From: JAKAIY01 sp963809385
GTDB lineage: Bacteria; Chloroflexota; Ktedonobacteria; Ktedonobacterales; JADMIN01
Direction of reading: 5' to 3'
Assembly (NCBI GenBank): GCA_963809385.1
Contig: CAWEJL010000017.1
Coordinates: 248,001-312,000, forward strand
Length of the DNA stretch: 64,000 nucleotides
Positions 7,774 to 15,777 of this stretch are shown here, piece after piece (position 1 is the first letter of the stretch; each line of letters opens with the position of its first letter). The notes beneath the pieces are model-generated. The model did no database searches. It was not told the origin of the DNA and was given only the letters and a program-made list of their open reading frames with translations. The translations under genes were made by a program, and so were the position numbers.

Positions 7774-9036
7774 CTACTCGAACGCGCTGATCCCGGTGAT
7801 CGCCTGGCCCAGAATCAGTGTATGAATATCATCGGTCCCCTCGTAGGTGTAGACCGACTCCAGGTTATTCATGTGCCGCGCGATGGGATATTCCAGCGTG
7901 ATGCCGTTGGCTCCCAGCACGCTCCGCGCCTCACGCGCCGTGTTCAGCGCCTCGCGGACGTTGTTGCGCTTGGCCATCGAGACCTGGACTGGATGCGACA
8001 GCCCCTCATCCTTCAGCCGGCCAAGCTGCAGCGCCAGCAGTTGCGCCTTGACCAGCTCCGTCGCCATCACCGCCAGCTTGCGCTGCGTCAGCTGAAAACC
8101 CGCGATCGGCTTGCCGAACTGCGACCGCGACTTCGCGTAGTCCAGCGCTGACTCGTAGCAGGCCATCGCCGCGCCGTTCGCGCCCCAGGCGATGCCGAAG
8201 CGCGCCTCATCCAGGCACGAGAGTGGCCCGCGCAGCCCGCGCACGCCGGGCAGCATGTTCTCCGCCGGGATGCGACAGTCGGCGAAGTTGAGTTCCGAGG
8301 TGATCGAGGCGCGCAGTGAGAGCTTGTGATGCACATCGCTGGTCGTAAAGCCCGGCGTCCCGCGCTCCACCAGGAAGCCGCGTATGCCGTCCTCCGCCTT
8401 CGCCCAGACCACCGCCAGATCAGCGATGCCGCCGTTGGTGATCCACATCTTCGTGCCGTTGAGAATGTAACTGTCGCCGTCCTTCACCGCCGTGGTTCGC
8501 ATCCCCGATGGATCACTGCCAAAATCCGGCTCGGTCAGCCCGAAGCAGCCGATCACCTCGCCCTTGGCCATGCGCGGCAGCCACGTCTCCTTCTGCTTCT
8601 CAGAGCCGAAGGCGTGAATCGGAAACATCGCCAGCGAGCCCTGCACAGAGACAAACGAGCGCAGCCCGCTATCCCCGTACTCCAGCTCCTGGCAGGCCAG
8701 CCCGTAGGCCACCGCGCTCAGTCCCGCGCAGCCGTAGCCCTCCAGGTGCATGCCCAGCAGGCCCATCTCGGCGATCTCCGGGATAAGCTGACGCGGGAAC
8801 ACGCCCTCCTCAAACGCCTCGCCGATCACCGGCAGCACCCGCTCGCGGACGAACGTCCGCACTGTATCGCGCACCAACCGCTCATCTTCTGTCAGCAGGT
8901 GGTCAATATTGTAGAAGTCCATCGGCGACGGGGTTGGAACACCGTGCTTTGAATGGCCAGCTTTCTTGGCTGGCTCCATGATATCCGCCATTTGCGTATC
9001 ACTCCCAGTTCTCAAGTACGCCATTGTACCGCTCAT
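7774..9036 (-). CDS. Acyl-CoA dehydrogenase, glutaryl-CoA dehydrogenase-like
   Basis: 420-residue FAD-dependent dehydrogenase of the acyl-CoA dehydrogenase superfamily. GCDH-type signatures: FVSVQGSLAMFPIHAFGSE, GEVIGCFGLTEPDFGSDPSG (FAD/substrate loop), KMWITNGGIADLAVVWAK, and the C-terminal ESVYTYEGTDDIHTLILG containing the catalytic Glu in YEGT. GCDH converts glutaryl-CoA to crotonyl-CoA (lysine/tryptophan degradation). A ~40-residue N-terminal extension precedes the core, so the true start may be a later Met such as MADIMEP or MDFYNID. No electron-transfer flavoprotein gene is nearby. Another short-chain acyl-CoA substrate is possible. Confidence 0.85.
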   Translation of the reverse strand: MSGTMAYLRTGSDTQMADIMEPAKKAGHSKHGVPTPSPMDFYNIDHLLTEDERLVRDTVRTFVRERVLPVIGEAFEEGVFPRQLIPEIAEMGLLGMHLEGYGCAGLSAVAYGLACQELEYGDSGLRSFVSVQGSLAMFPIHAFGSEKQKETWLPRMAKGEVIGCFGLTEPDFGSDPSGMRTTAVKDGDSYILNGTKMWITNGGIADLAVVWAKAEDGIRGFLVERGTPGFTTSDVHHKLSLRASITSELNFADCRIPAENMLPGVRGLRGPLSCLDEARFGIAWGANGAAMACYESALDYAKSRSQFGKPIAGFQLTQRKLAVMATELVKAQLLALQLGRLKDEGLSHPVQVSMAKRNNVREALNTAREARSVLGANGITLEYPIARHMNNLESVYTYEGTDDIHTLILGQAITGISAFE

Positions 9037-9161
9037 GGGGAGCGGACAAACCGGAATTTCGCACTCATGTCGCCCCGCGCCTGCGCCATCGTCTTGTCAC
9101 TGCTCACGCGAGCGCGCGGCACTGAGCCATCTCAGAGGATACCACACGCCTCACTACCCGG

Positions 9162-9190
9162 TTGCGCCCACGCCGCATGCTGTGTATACT
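9162..9190 (+). promoter_or_regulatory. Sigma-A promoter for the 9266 gene
   Basis: TTGCGC (9162-9167), a 17-nt spacer, TATACT (9185-9190). About 75 nt upstream of the small-protein start and divergent from the acyl-CoA dehydrogenase gene. Confidence 0.55.
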
Positions 9191-9265
9191 GCCTGCCAAG
9201 CGTCGCGGCGGGAGAGCCACGCCGCGCGACGATCCAGCGTCGCTTCAGCGAACGGGGGATCAACG

Positions 9266-9478
9266 ATGACCGAGCAAGAACTCGCAAAACTCGTCCACCG
9301 CCTGCGGAAGATCCATCGCGCCGAGCGCCGCCGCGCGTGGTGGCATGGCCGCGCGGAAACCCTGGCCCTCAGCGCCACTTTCTGCGCCATCGCCTGGTGG
9401 CTGGTGGGCGATGACAACTTCGAGAGCGTCTGTTTTGGCGCGTTTGGCATTCTCCTGGCCATCGCGGCCATCAGCTAA
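9266..9478 (+). CDS. Small membrane protein, 70 aa
   Basis: A very basic N-terminal helix (LRKIHRAERRRAWWHGRAE) precedes two short hydrophobic segments (LALSATFCAIAWWLVG and CFGAFGILLAIAAIS). The ATG at 9266 is preceded by GGGGG at good spacing and by the 9162 promoter; the frame is open about 300 nt further upstream, but that part has no ribosome binding site and covers the promoter. Its stop is 16 nt from the stop of the convergent anti-sigma gene. No known family. Confidence 0.5.
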   Translation: MTEQELAKLVHRLRKIHRAERRRAWWHGRAETLALSATFCAIAWWLVGDDNFESVCFGAFGILLAIAAIS

Positions 9479-9494
9479 CGCCCAGCGCCTCCGC

Positions 9495-9749
9495 TCACGC
9501 CTGCCAGTCAGGCGCGTCCAGCGCGCCCCGTAGCCGCTCGAACAGCGCGCCGCGCCGCGCCGCCGGTATGCGCCGCTGGCGCTGCCCCTCGCCCAGCAGG
9601 ATCACCCGCTGCGTCGAGTCCAGCACCACCTGGCAGTGACGGCAGGTCGCCAGATGCTCCCGCGCGGCGGCGCTCAAGTCCTCATCAAGCTCGCCATCCA
9701 GATAACTGGAGAGATACGCCAGCAGATCATCGCAAGTCAGCGGCTTCAT
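9495..9749 (-). CDS. Zinc-finger (zf-HC2) anti-sigma factor
   Basis: 84 residues with the HxxxCxxC zinc site in REHLATCRHCQ (about 30-40), the ZAS anti-sigma signature. No membrane helix follows, so this is a soluble anti-sigma of the RsrA/ChrR-like kind. The gene overlaps the upstream ECF sigma gene by 4 nt (ATGA), consistent with coupled synthesis of sigma and its inhibitor. A redox or metal signal acting on the Cys/His site is plausible by analogy but not shown. Confidence 0.8.
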   Translation of the reverse strand: MKPLTCDDLLAYLSSYLDGELDEDLSAAAREHLATCRHCQVVLDSTQRVILLGEGQRQRRIPAARRGALFERLRGALDAPDWQA

Positions 9750-10354
9750 GCTTCTCCCTCCTCATGCGCGCCGGGCCTGTGCGCCCATTCGCCGAAGTAA
9801 TCGCTCAACCGCTCACGCAGCAGCAGCCGGGCGCGGTGCAGCCGCACTTTGCAGGCTGCCTCAGTGATGCTCTGAACATGCGCGCAATCCGCCGTCGTCA
9901 GCCCCTCAACGTCCCTCAGCGTGAACGCCGCCCGCAGCCCCTCCGGCAGCCGCGCGATCTCCGCCCACAACCGCTGCTGCGCCTCCTGGCCGAGCAGCCG
10001 CTCCTCTGGCAAATCCCGCCAGTCCACGAGCGACGATGGCGTATCAGGATCGTCGCCATCCGGGAGAAGATCAGCGGGCCGCCGCTTGCGCGCCAGCATC
10101 AGCGCATGGTTGTGCGCAATGCGGTACAGCCAGGTATCCAGCTTCGCGCGCGGCTCGAAGCGGTCAATCGCCTCCATCGCCGAGATGAACGTCACCTGCG
10201 TGACCTCCTCGGCGTCGCTCTCATTCCCCAGCATGCCCAGCGCCAGGCGGTACACCCGATCAGCGTGCGCCTCGAAGAATGCCGCGAAGGCCTCTGGATC
10301 ACGCCGCTTCAGGCCAGCCACCAGCCCAGCTTCGTCGAGTATCTGATCCGCCAT
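9746..10354 (-). CDS. ECF RNA polymerase sigma factor
   Basis: 202 residues from the ATG at 10354 (an in-frame ATG 33 nt earlier exists). Region 2: DRVYRLALGMLGNESDAEEV and KLDTWLYRIAHNHAL, for -10 recognition. Region 4: LRAAFTLRDVEGLTTADCAH and CKVRLHRARLLLRERL, for -35 recognition. The linker is acidic. A zf-HC2 anti-sigma gene overlaps its 3' end. Targets cannot be read from the window; I looked for an ECF-type promoter upstream and found none convincing. Confidence 0.9.
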   Translation of the reverse strand: MADQILDEAGLVAGLKRRDPEAFAAFFEAHADRVYRLALGMLGNESDAEEVTQVTFISAMEAIDRFEPRAKLDTWLYRIAHNHALMLARKRRPADLLPDGDDPDTPSSLVDWRDLPEERLLGQEAQQRLWAEIARLPEGLRAAFTLRDVEGLTTADCAHVQSITEAACKVRLHRARLLLRERLSDYFGEWAHRPGAHEEGEA

Positions 10355-10373
10355 GGCGAAAGATTTCCCATCG

Positions 10374-10404
10374 TTGACACGTCCCATACCGCTGGCACTA
10401 TATC
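10374..10404 (+). promoter_or_regulatory. Candidate promoter for the DUF2892 gene
   Basis: Perfect TTGACA (10374-10379) with a 19-nt spacer to TATATC (10399-10404). It overlaps the divergent sigma-gene promoter at 10397-10405. Confidence 0.35.
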
Positions 10405-10405
10405 A
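10397..10405 (-). promoter_or_regulatory. Extended -10 promoter for the sigma/anti-sigma operon
   Basis: On the minus strand TGATATAGT, a TGn extended -10, 43 nt upstream of the chosen sigma start. It overlaps the rightward candidate promoter, so the two could compete. Confidence 0.4.
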
Positions 10406-10552
10406 CCCCACCCACCAATACCCGCTGCGCTAGAAACTCGCTGTAACCTTTTCTCACCTCGCGCATTTCATCTACGAAAGGCGGCGGTGAGTCGCCCATA
10501 ACGATACAGAAATCAGCAATCGTTCGGTTTTCAACAGGAAAGGGTCACTCCC

Positions 10553-10768
10553 ATGCTCCCGCAAAATGAAAGCGCCCTGGATCGGGTTATCCGCCTCGTG
10601 ATCGGCATCGGCCTTGGTATCCTGGTCTTCACAAGTCTGACCGGCGTGTGGCAGATCATCGCAGCGGTCGTCGCAGCGGTCATGCTGCTGACCGCCGCTG
10701 TTGGCTTCTGCCCGCTCTACGCGCTATTCCGGATCAGCACGAAGTCTGGCAAGCGCGCGCAGGCTTGA
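10553..10768 (+). CDS. DUF2892 (YgaP-type) inner membrane protein
   Basis: 71 residues with two hydrophobic helices (LVIGIGLGILVFTSLTGVW, IIAAVVAAVMLLTAAVGFC) and the family-typical GFCPLYALFRIST ending. DUF2892 is the membrane part of YgaP sulfurtransferases but here has no rhodanese domain. AGGAAAGGG lies about 9 nt upstream of the ATG. A strong intrinsic terminator follows. It sits beside, but divergent from, the ECF sigma operon. Confidence 0.85.
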   Translation: MLPQNESALDRVIRLVIGIGLGILVFTSLTGVWQIIAAVVAAVMLLTAAVGFCPLYALFRISTKSGKRAQA

Positions 10769-10795
10769 GCGTAATTCCGACTTACTGACATCGCG

Positions 10796-10836
10796 CGTCC
10801 CCCGGTCCGCAAAGTGGCTGACCAGGGGACGTTTTT
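10796..10836 (+). terminator. Intrinsic terminator after the DUF2892 gene
   Basis: CGTCCCC-C-GGTC pairs with GACC-A-GGGGACG, followed directly by TTTTT. An 11-bp stem with one internal mismatch and a 12-nt loop, 28 nt after the stop. Confidence 0.75.
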
Positions 10837-10855
10837 CGCGTCGTCTGTTCTCACC

Positions 10856-10885
10856 TCGACACCTATCCCTAGCGGCGGCTATACT
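10856..10885 (+). promoter_or_regulatory. Sigma-A promoter for the methionine synthase/MTHFR gene
   Basis: TCGACA (10856-10861), an 18-nt spacer, TATACT (10880-10885), giving a ~105-nt leader. I see no SAM-I riboswitch core in that leader. Confidence 0.5.
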
Positions 10886-10999
10886 ACCTCGGAGCGTCCG
10901 CGCGAAGAGGCCGGCGGGAAGCGCGTGCTTTACGTCGCGCCTGCCGCGTGGACGCTCGCGCGCCATCAGCGAGGAGCCTTACCCGCCGGAGGAAAACCA

Positions 11000-13018
11000 A
11001 TGAGCCAGCCAGCGCTCGAACGATTGCGTCAGGGGCCCGTGTTATGCGATGGGGCGATGGGCACTATGCTCTATGCCCGCGCCAGCGCGTCCCAAATGCA
11101 TGGGCGTTGCTTCGATGAGCTCAACCTGACCGCGCCAGAGTTGGTGCAGGAGATTCACCGGCAATACATCCTTGCTGGCGCTGAGATCATCGAAACCAAC
11201 ACCTTCGGCGCCAACGCCGCCAAACTGGAAGCCTATGGCTTGGCGGACCAGGTCCGCGTCATTAACCGCCGCGCCGCGCAGCTAGCCCGCGAGGCCCGCG
11301 AGGTCACCGGGCGGAGTGTCTTCATCGCCGGCGCCCTCGGCCCCTCTGGCCAGCCGGTATCCGCCACAGCGCGCGACGATGACCCGCGCATGGTCGCGTT
11401 ACGCGCGCTCTTCCGCGAGCAGATGGAAGGCTTGATCGAAGGTGGCGCCGATCTGATTATCCTGGAAACCTTCTCCAGCCTGGCTGAATTGCGCCAGGCG
11501 GTCTTGGCCGCACGCGAGGCTGGCGAATTACCGATCATCGCTCAGATGACTTTCACCGAAGACGGGCAGTCACTCTCCGGTGAATCACCCGCCGAGGCGG
11601 CGCGTGTCCTGGCACAGTTGGGCGTAGATGTCATCGGCGCGAACTGCAGCGTCGGCCCGGCGGGCATCCTCGACGTGGTGACCGAAATAGCGACCGCGCT
11701 GCGCGAGATTGGCATTGACCCTGAGCGCGACATCCTGCTCTCCGCCCAGCCCAACGCTGGCCTGCCCACCCGCGTCGAAAACCGTTTCCTCTACGTCTCC
11801 ACACCGGCCTATTTCGCGGAGTACGCGCGGCGCTTCGCCTCAGCGGGCGCGCGTCTGATTGGCGGCTGCTGCGGCACCACGCCCGACCATATCGCCGCCA
11901 TGAACGCTTCACTGGCAACCTATCTCCCCACCCCACTGACAGCGACCTGGGCCGCGACGATGATACTCCCCCAGCATGCGTCTACCGAGGCTCCAGCGGA
12001 AGCCGCCGACGCGGAAACCAGCCAGCTTCAGCGCGACCTCGCCGCCGGGCGCTTCGCCGTCAGCATTGAGCTTGACCCGCCCAAGGGTCTCAATCCTGGC
12101 AAGATCCTGGAGGGCGCCACTCGCCTGCGTGAGGCTGGTGTGCGCTACATCAATATCGCCGACAGCCCGATGGCCCGCGTGCGCATGAGCTGTATCGCGA
12201 TGGCCCGCCTGCTGCGCGACCATCTCGACCTGGAGAGCATCGTCCACATCACCACGCGCGACCGCAACATGATGGCGCTGCAATCCGACCTGCTCGGCGC
12301 GCACGCGCTCGGTGTCCGCAACGTCCTCGCCCTGACCGGCGACCCCGTGCGCGCGGGCAACTACCCCAACCTGACCGGCGTCTGGGATGTGGATTCCGTC
12401 GGCCTCGTGCGTGTCCTGCACGGCATGAACGAGGGCCACGATGTCGCGGGAGCCTCGCTGGGCATGCCCGCGCGCTTCTTCATCGGCGCGGCGCTCAATC
12501 TCAACATGGAAGACCGCCTGATAGACGTGGACCAGGAGCGCCAGCGCGGGAAGCTGGAGCCACTCGGCGGTCATGCGCCCCAAGAGGGAATGGAAAGCCA
12601 TACCCACGAAGGCCTTACCGAGACCGAGCTGGAGATCCACCGCTTGCGCCACAAGCTGGACGCGGGCGCGCAGTTCATCATGACCCAGCCGGTCTACGAG
12701 CTTGCTCCGCTGGAGCGTTTCCTCGACGCATTCGGTCCGGTCGGCGCGCCACTGATCCTCGGCATGATCCCGCTGCATAGCTCCAAGCACGCCGAATACC
12801 TACACAACGAGGTCCCCGGTATCAGCATCCCCGACGACGTGCGCGCCCGCATGCGCGACGCGGGCGAGCGTGCGCGCGAGGTGGGCATCGAGCTGGCGCG
12901 CGAGGTGATCACCCAAGCGCGCGGGCGCGGCCTCATCCAGGGCTGCTACCTCATGCCATCCTACGGGCGCTACGATCTCGTGGCCGACCTCGCCCAGGAG
13001 CTCCTGCGCGACGAGTAG
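11000..13018 (+). CDS. Bifunctional homocysteine S-methyltransferase / methylenetetrahydrofolate reductase
   Basis: 672 residues, a two-domain fusion like Bacillus YitJ. The N-terminal domain (about 1-300) is a Zn-dependent homocysteine methyltransferase: LCDGAMGTMLY, ETNTFGANAAKLE, GANCSVGP and IGGCCGTTPDH (the three Zn Cys). The C-terminal domain (about 350-672) is MTHFR: VSIELDPPKG, HITTRDRNMMALQ, LTGDP and FIMTQPVY. It supplies methyl groups for methionine from the folate pool. There is no cobalamin domain. The MTHFR part has a ~30-residue polar insertion (EPLGGHAPQEGMESHTHEG). GGAGG sits 7 nt before the ATG at 11000; the frame is open upstream, but that covers the promoter. Stops of this gene and the convergent next gene are only 4 nt apart. 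Confidence 0.92.
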   Translation: MSQPALERLRQGPVLCDGAMGTMLYARASASQMHGRCFDELNLTAPELVQEIHRQYILAGAEIIETNTFGANAAKLEAYGLADQVRVINRRAAQLAREAREVTGRSVFIAGALGPSGQPVSATARDDDPRMVALRALFREQMEGLIEGGADLIILETFSSLAELRQAVLAAREAGELPIIAQMTFTEDGQSLSGESPAEAARVLAQLGVDVIGANCSVGPAGILDVVTEIATALREIGIDPERDILLSAQPNAGLPTRVENRFLYVSTPAYFAEYARRFASAGARLIGGCCGTTPDHIAAMNASLATYLPTPLTATWAATMILPQHASTEAPAEAADAETSQLQRDLAAGRFAVSIELDPPKGLNPGKILEGATRLREAGVRYINIADSPMARVRMSCIAMARLLRDHLDLESIVHITTRDRNMMALQSDLLGAHALGVRNVLALTGDPVRAGNYPNLTGVWDVDSVGLVRVLHGMNEGHDVAGASLGMPARFFIGAALNLNMEDRLIDVDQERQRGKLEPLGGHAPQEGMESHTHEGLTETELEIHRLRHKLDAGAQFIMTQPVYELAPLERFLDAFGPVGAPLILGMIPLHSSKHAEYLHNEVPGISIPDDVRARMRDAGERAREVGIELAREVITQARGRGLIQGCYLMPSYGRYDLVADLAQELLRDE

Positions 13019-13022
13019 CGCG

Positions 13023-14699
13023 CTACGCCCCAGGCTGCTCGTAGATCACATACTGCCCGCTACGGAAGACCACCGGCCAGCGCTCCGCCTGGGCCAGAAT
13101 GGGCGCCAGCGCGGGGAGCTGGTCGGGCGCCGCTAGCGCGCGAATCAGGTCATCCACCACCACATACCGCGCCCGTCTCAGCGACACGTCATACGCCCAG
13201 CGGTAGCGCGGCAGCCCCGCCGGGTAGAACGCCGCCGTCTGCCCGCCATACGCCACCGTCTGCGTAATGTCCGCCCCTTCGATTCCCATCGCCTGCCCAT
13301 TCGCGCCTACTGGCTGATCGAAGGCCCAGGCGATCTGCGGTGAAGCCAGAACCAGGTCGCCCGGCCGCGCATGCGCCAGGATGTAGCGCTGCGCCGCTGC
13401 CGCGTCCGCTGGCGCCGCCAGCAGCGGGTCCTGCGGGGTGGCGAGCGTTCCAGCCAGCCCCACCGCATCGCTCGCGGCCGCCATCGCCAGCGGAGCCCCA
13501 ATCACCACAAACAGCAGCAGCGCCGACAGCGCCTGGCTGAGCCGTGTCCTCGCCAGCGCAGCATCCGCCGAAGCCCCGCGCCACCGGGCAAACCACTTAT
13601 CCAGCGGCGCCAGCCAGCCCACCGACCAGGTGAAGAGCGCGTGCACAGTTGCTGCCAGCGCCACGCCCGCGCCCAGCGCCAGCAGCGGCAGCAGTGGCGT
13701 CACCGTGTGCAGGCTCGGCCCCACTGTTCGCGTCTTGAGGACCACCAGCGCCAGCAACCCCACGGAACCCAACAGATAGCCTCGCGTGGGCGTCCGCCGA
13801 ACCAGGAACAATCCGGCGACGCCCAGCAACAGCCAGGCGTCCACTGTTAGGAAGCGCTCGTAGTTGAGCAGCAGTAAGATGACCTGGATCAGCGGATTCC
13901 CGCCCGCCGCGCGTCCGCCCGTGCTTACCACATCCGCCAGGAAGGCGCCCGGCGACACTGCGAACAGCGCCAGCAGCCCCAGCGCCAGTACGCCAGCCCC
14001 AATCCCCAACGCCGCCAGCGCCGGACGCCAGCCCCATTTCATTCCAACGAGCGCGACCAGCGCGATCCACGCCACGCCCACATAGTCGCTATACGCCGCC
14101 ATGCCCGCAACCACCGCAGCCGCGTAGAGCCAGCGCCGTCCGCGCGCCGCGTCCGCTGCTGTCAACGCCTCCCAGCCCAGCCACAGAACCACCAATCCGA
14201 CAAGCGCTAGCAGCCCATAGCTATAGCCCCAGCGGGTATTCTCCAGCATCACCGGCGCGACGGTATAGACCGCCGCCGCCCACAGCGCCGCCTCCACCCC
14301 TAGCACGCGCCGTCCGACCAGCAGCAGAGCGACACACGAGAGCGTGGCGTAGAGCGCCGAGAGCGCCCGCGCCGCCGTGATGCCATAGCCAAACAGGTGG
14401 ATAGCCAGGGCAAGCTGGAAGTAATACAGCGGCGGGTGCTGGACGAAGACCTGCGTCAGCGCAAAGAGTCGCAGCCGCCCGTGCAGCAGGTTCCAGGCGA
14501 GATCGAGGTTATACCCCTCCTGGGGATCCCAGCCCGGCGTTTGCGGCATCCGCCAGAGATGGAACACCGCGCACAGCGCCACCAGCGCCACCCCCAGCCC
14601 CACTTGCGCCGCCAGCCGCCGCCCGCGCTCCGACAGCGCGCCGCGCTTCCCATCACCCGTGCCCACAATCAGGCCGCTTATCTCTCGCCGCGACGCCAC
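13023..14699 (-). CDS. GT39/PMT-like polytopic glycosyltransferase
   Basis: 558 residues with ~11-12 hydrophobic helices. After the first helix comes a luminal-type loop with GWDPQEGYNLDLAWNLLHG (the Asp/Glu-containing loop of GT-C enzymes), then HPPLYYFQLALAIHLFGYG and ALSALYATLSCVALLLVGRR, the usual PMT_2/ArnT layout. Such enzymes use polyprenyl-phosphate sugars to glycosylate proteins or lipids at the outer face of the membrane. The C-terminal ~120 residues form a soluble domain. GTG start with GAGGTG 5 nt upstream. No sugar-donor gene adjoins it, so the acceptor is unknown. Confidence 0.75.
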   Translation of the reverse strand: MASRREISGLIVGTGDGKRGALSERGRRLAAQVGLGVALVALCAVFHLWRMPQTPGWDPQEGYNLDLAWNLLHGRLRLFALTQVFVQHPPLYYFQLALAIHLFGYGITAARALSALYATLSCVALLLVGRRVLGVEAALWAAAVYTVAPVMLENTRWGYSYGLLALVGLVVLWLGWEALTAADAARGRRWLYAAAVVAGMAAYSDYVGVAWIALVALVGMKWGWRPALAALGIGAGVLALGLLALFAVSPGAFLADVVSTGGRAAGGNPLIQVILLLLNYERFLTVDAWLLLGVAGLFLVRRTPTRGYLLGSVGLLALVVLKTRTVGPSLHTVTPLLPLLALGAGVALAATVHALFTWSVGWLAPLDKWFARWRGASADAALARTRLSQALSALLLFVVIGAPLAMAAASDAVGLAGTLATPQDPLLAAPADAAAAQRYILAHARPGDLVLASPQIAWAFDQPVGANGQAMGIEGADITQTVAYGGQTAAFYPAGLPRYRWAYDVSLRRARYVVVDDLIRALAAPDQLPALAPILAQAERWPVVFRSGQYVIYEQPGA

Positions 14700-14813
14700 A
14701 CATCACCTCGCTGGCTGGTCAACCGGCGCAGATCATCCACGCCGTGTGCGCTACTCACTCACCGCGCCAGTATACCAGCCACCTGGGAATCTGGGACCTG
14801 CGAATTCACCACA

Positions 14814-15098
14814 TCAACCTCGCGACGCTGTCTCGATCCGGCCCGCGAGGGCGATGTCCTTCTCGGTCACACCGCCCTCGTCGTGGGTCGAGAGGCGCAT
14901 GGTGACGTGTGTGTAGGAGATCGTGATGTCGGGGTGGTGGCCCATCTCCTCGGCGGCCACCGCTACCCGGTCCACGAACGCGATGCCCGCTAGAAACGTC
15001 GGGAAGGCGAAGGTCTTCACCAGCGCGCCATCTTCCGCTGACCACCCCGGCAGCCCTGCCAGGCTCTCAGAAATCTGTTCCGCCGTTAGCTTCGCCAT
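14814..15098 (-). CDS. Pterin-4a-carbinolamine dehydratase
   Basis: 94 residues from the ATG at 15098, which has GAGAGGAG 9 nt upstream; a GTG at 15143 overlapping the NYN gene stop (GTGA) is the alternative. Family motif: EEMGHHPDITISYTHVTMRL followed by THDEGGVTEKDIALA, with the catalytic His pair in HHP. It recycles 4a-hydroxytetrahydropterin to quinonoid dihydropterin; with no aromatic hydroxylase in the window its partner is unclear, and in many bacteria it may serve molybdopterin or other roles. Downstream of, and probably coupled to, the NYN nuclease gene. Confidence 0.9.
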   Translation of the reverse strand: MAKLTAEQISESLAGLPGWSAEDGALVKTFAFPTFLAGIAFVDRVAVAAEEMGHHPDITISYTHVTMRLSTHDEGGVTEKDIALAGRIETASRG

Positions 15099-15139
15099 AT
15101 CCAGCGTCTCCTCTCGCCAATCGCCTCGAACGGCGTCGC

Positions 15140-15682
15140 TCACTGGTCGCGACCACGCTTGCGCGGCGCTCGGCGTCCGTTGCCTTTCTTCCGTTCCGCT
15201 GCCCGCACATCAGGGTCCACATCTTCCAGCTCGCGCCTCACCGCCTGCTGATGGGTGAATCGCTTGCGTAGCAGGCGCGGCGCTCCCTCCATGCCGCCTC
15301 GCAGGTCATCTACCCGCGCCGGCGCAGCGCCGTGCCGCTCAGCGCCGATGAGCACTTCGCGGTCGTTGGTGTACACCACCGCCTCACGGGCGGCGTCGCA
15401 CACCTCCGCAGCCATCCGTACAATGACACTATCCGCTGTCTCGTCGCGCCGCGAGAAGATCACCCGCCCGCGCGCGAAGCCCGCTACTGGCTGGCTCGTC
15501 TCACCAGCGCCATCGCCATCGAAGACGACCACCAGCAAGTGCGGCGTGTGACGGTAGCGCGCCACTAGCCGCTGCAGTAGCGCATCCCGCCCCGCCGCCA
15601 TATTGACCCGCTCGACCGCCGCCAGCGCGGGTGTATTGCGGATTACATTGTAGCCGTCAACGAAGACCGTGCGAGGCCCCAT
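15140..15682 (-). CDS. NYN-domain endoribonuclease, YacP/Rae1-like
   Basis: 180 residues. The PIN-like NYN fold shows acidic catalytic motifs: FVDGYNVIR (about 7-15), VVFDGDGAG (about 52-60), DETADSVIVRMAAE and VYTNDREVL. The C-terminus is very basic (KKGNGRRAPRKRGRDQ). The order cysS-rlmB-NYN matches the Firmicutes cysS-mrnC-rlmB-yacP cluster, where the last gene encodes the ribosome-associated nuclease Rae1; that supports the Rae1-like call. mrnC (mini-RNase III) is absent here. GGAGGG 6 nt before the ATG fixes the start. Confidence 0.85.
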   Translation of the reverse strand: MGPRTVFVDGYNVIRNTPALAAVERVNMAAGRDALLQRLVARYRHTPHLLVVVFDGDGAGETSQPVAGFARGRVIFSRRDETADSVIVRMAAEVCDAAREAVVYTNDREVLIGAERHGAAPARVDDLRGGMEGAPRLLRKRFTHQQAVRRELEDVDPDVRAAERKKGNGRRAPRKRGRDQ

Positions 15683-15777
15683 CGCGCGCCCTCCGACCGC
15701 CTAACGGGAGGCGTGGAACCTTCCTGGCCACCCGTTGCGTGTAGCCTACCGTGCGGACGGAGCCCGCCGCAACACCC

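Noticed and set aside
10441..10480. ECF-type promoter (TGTAACC ... CTACGA) upstream of the DUF2892 gene
   Set aside because: Spacing of ~24 nt between the boxes is far from the ~16 nt of known ECF promoters.
10769..10999. SAM riboswitch before the methionine synthase/MTHFR gene
   Set aside because: The leader contains a terminator belonging to the previous gene and a promoter, but no SAM-I, SAM-II or SAH core sequence that I can recognise.
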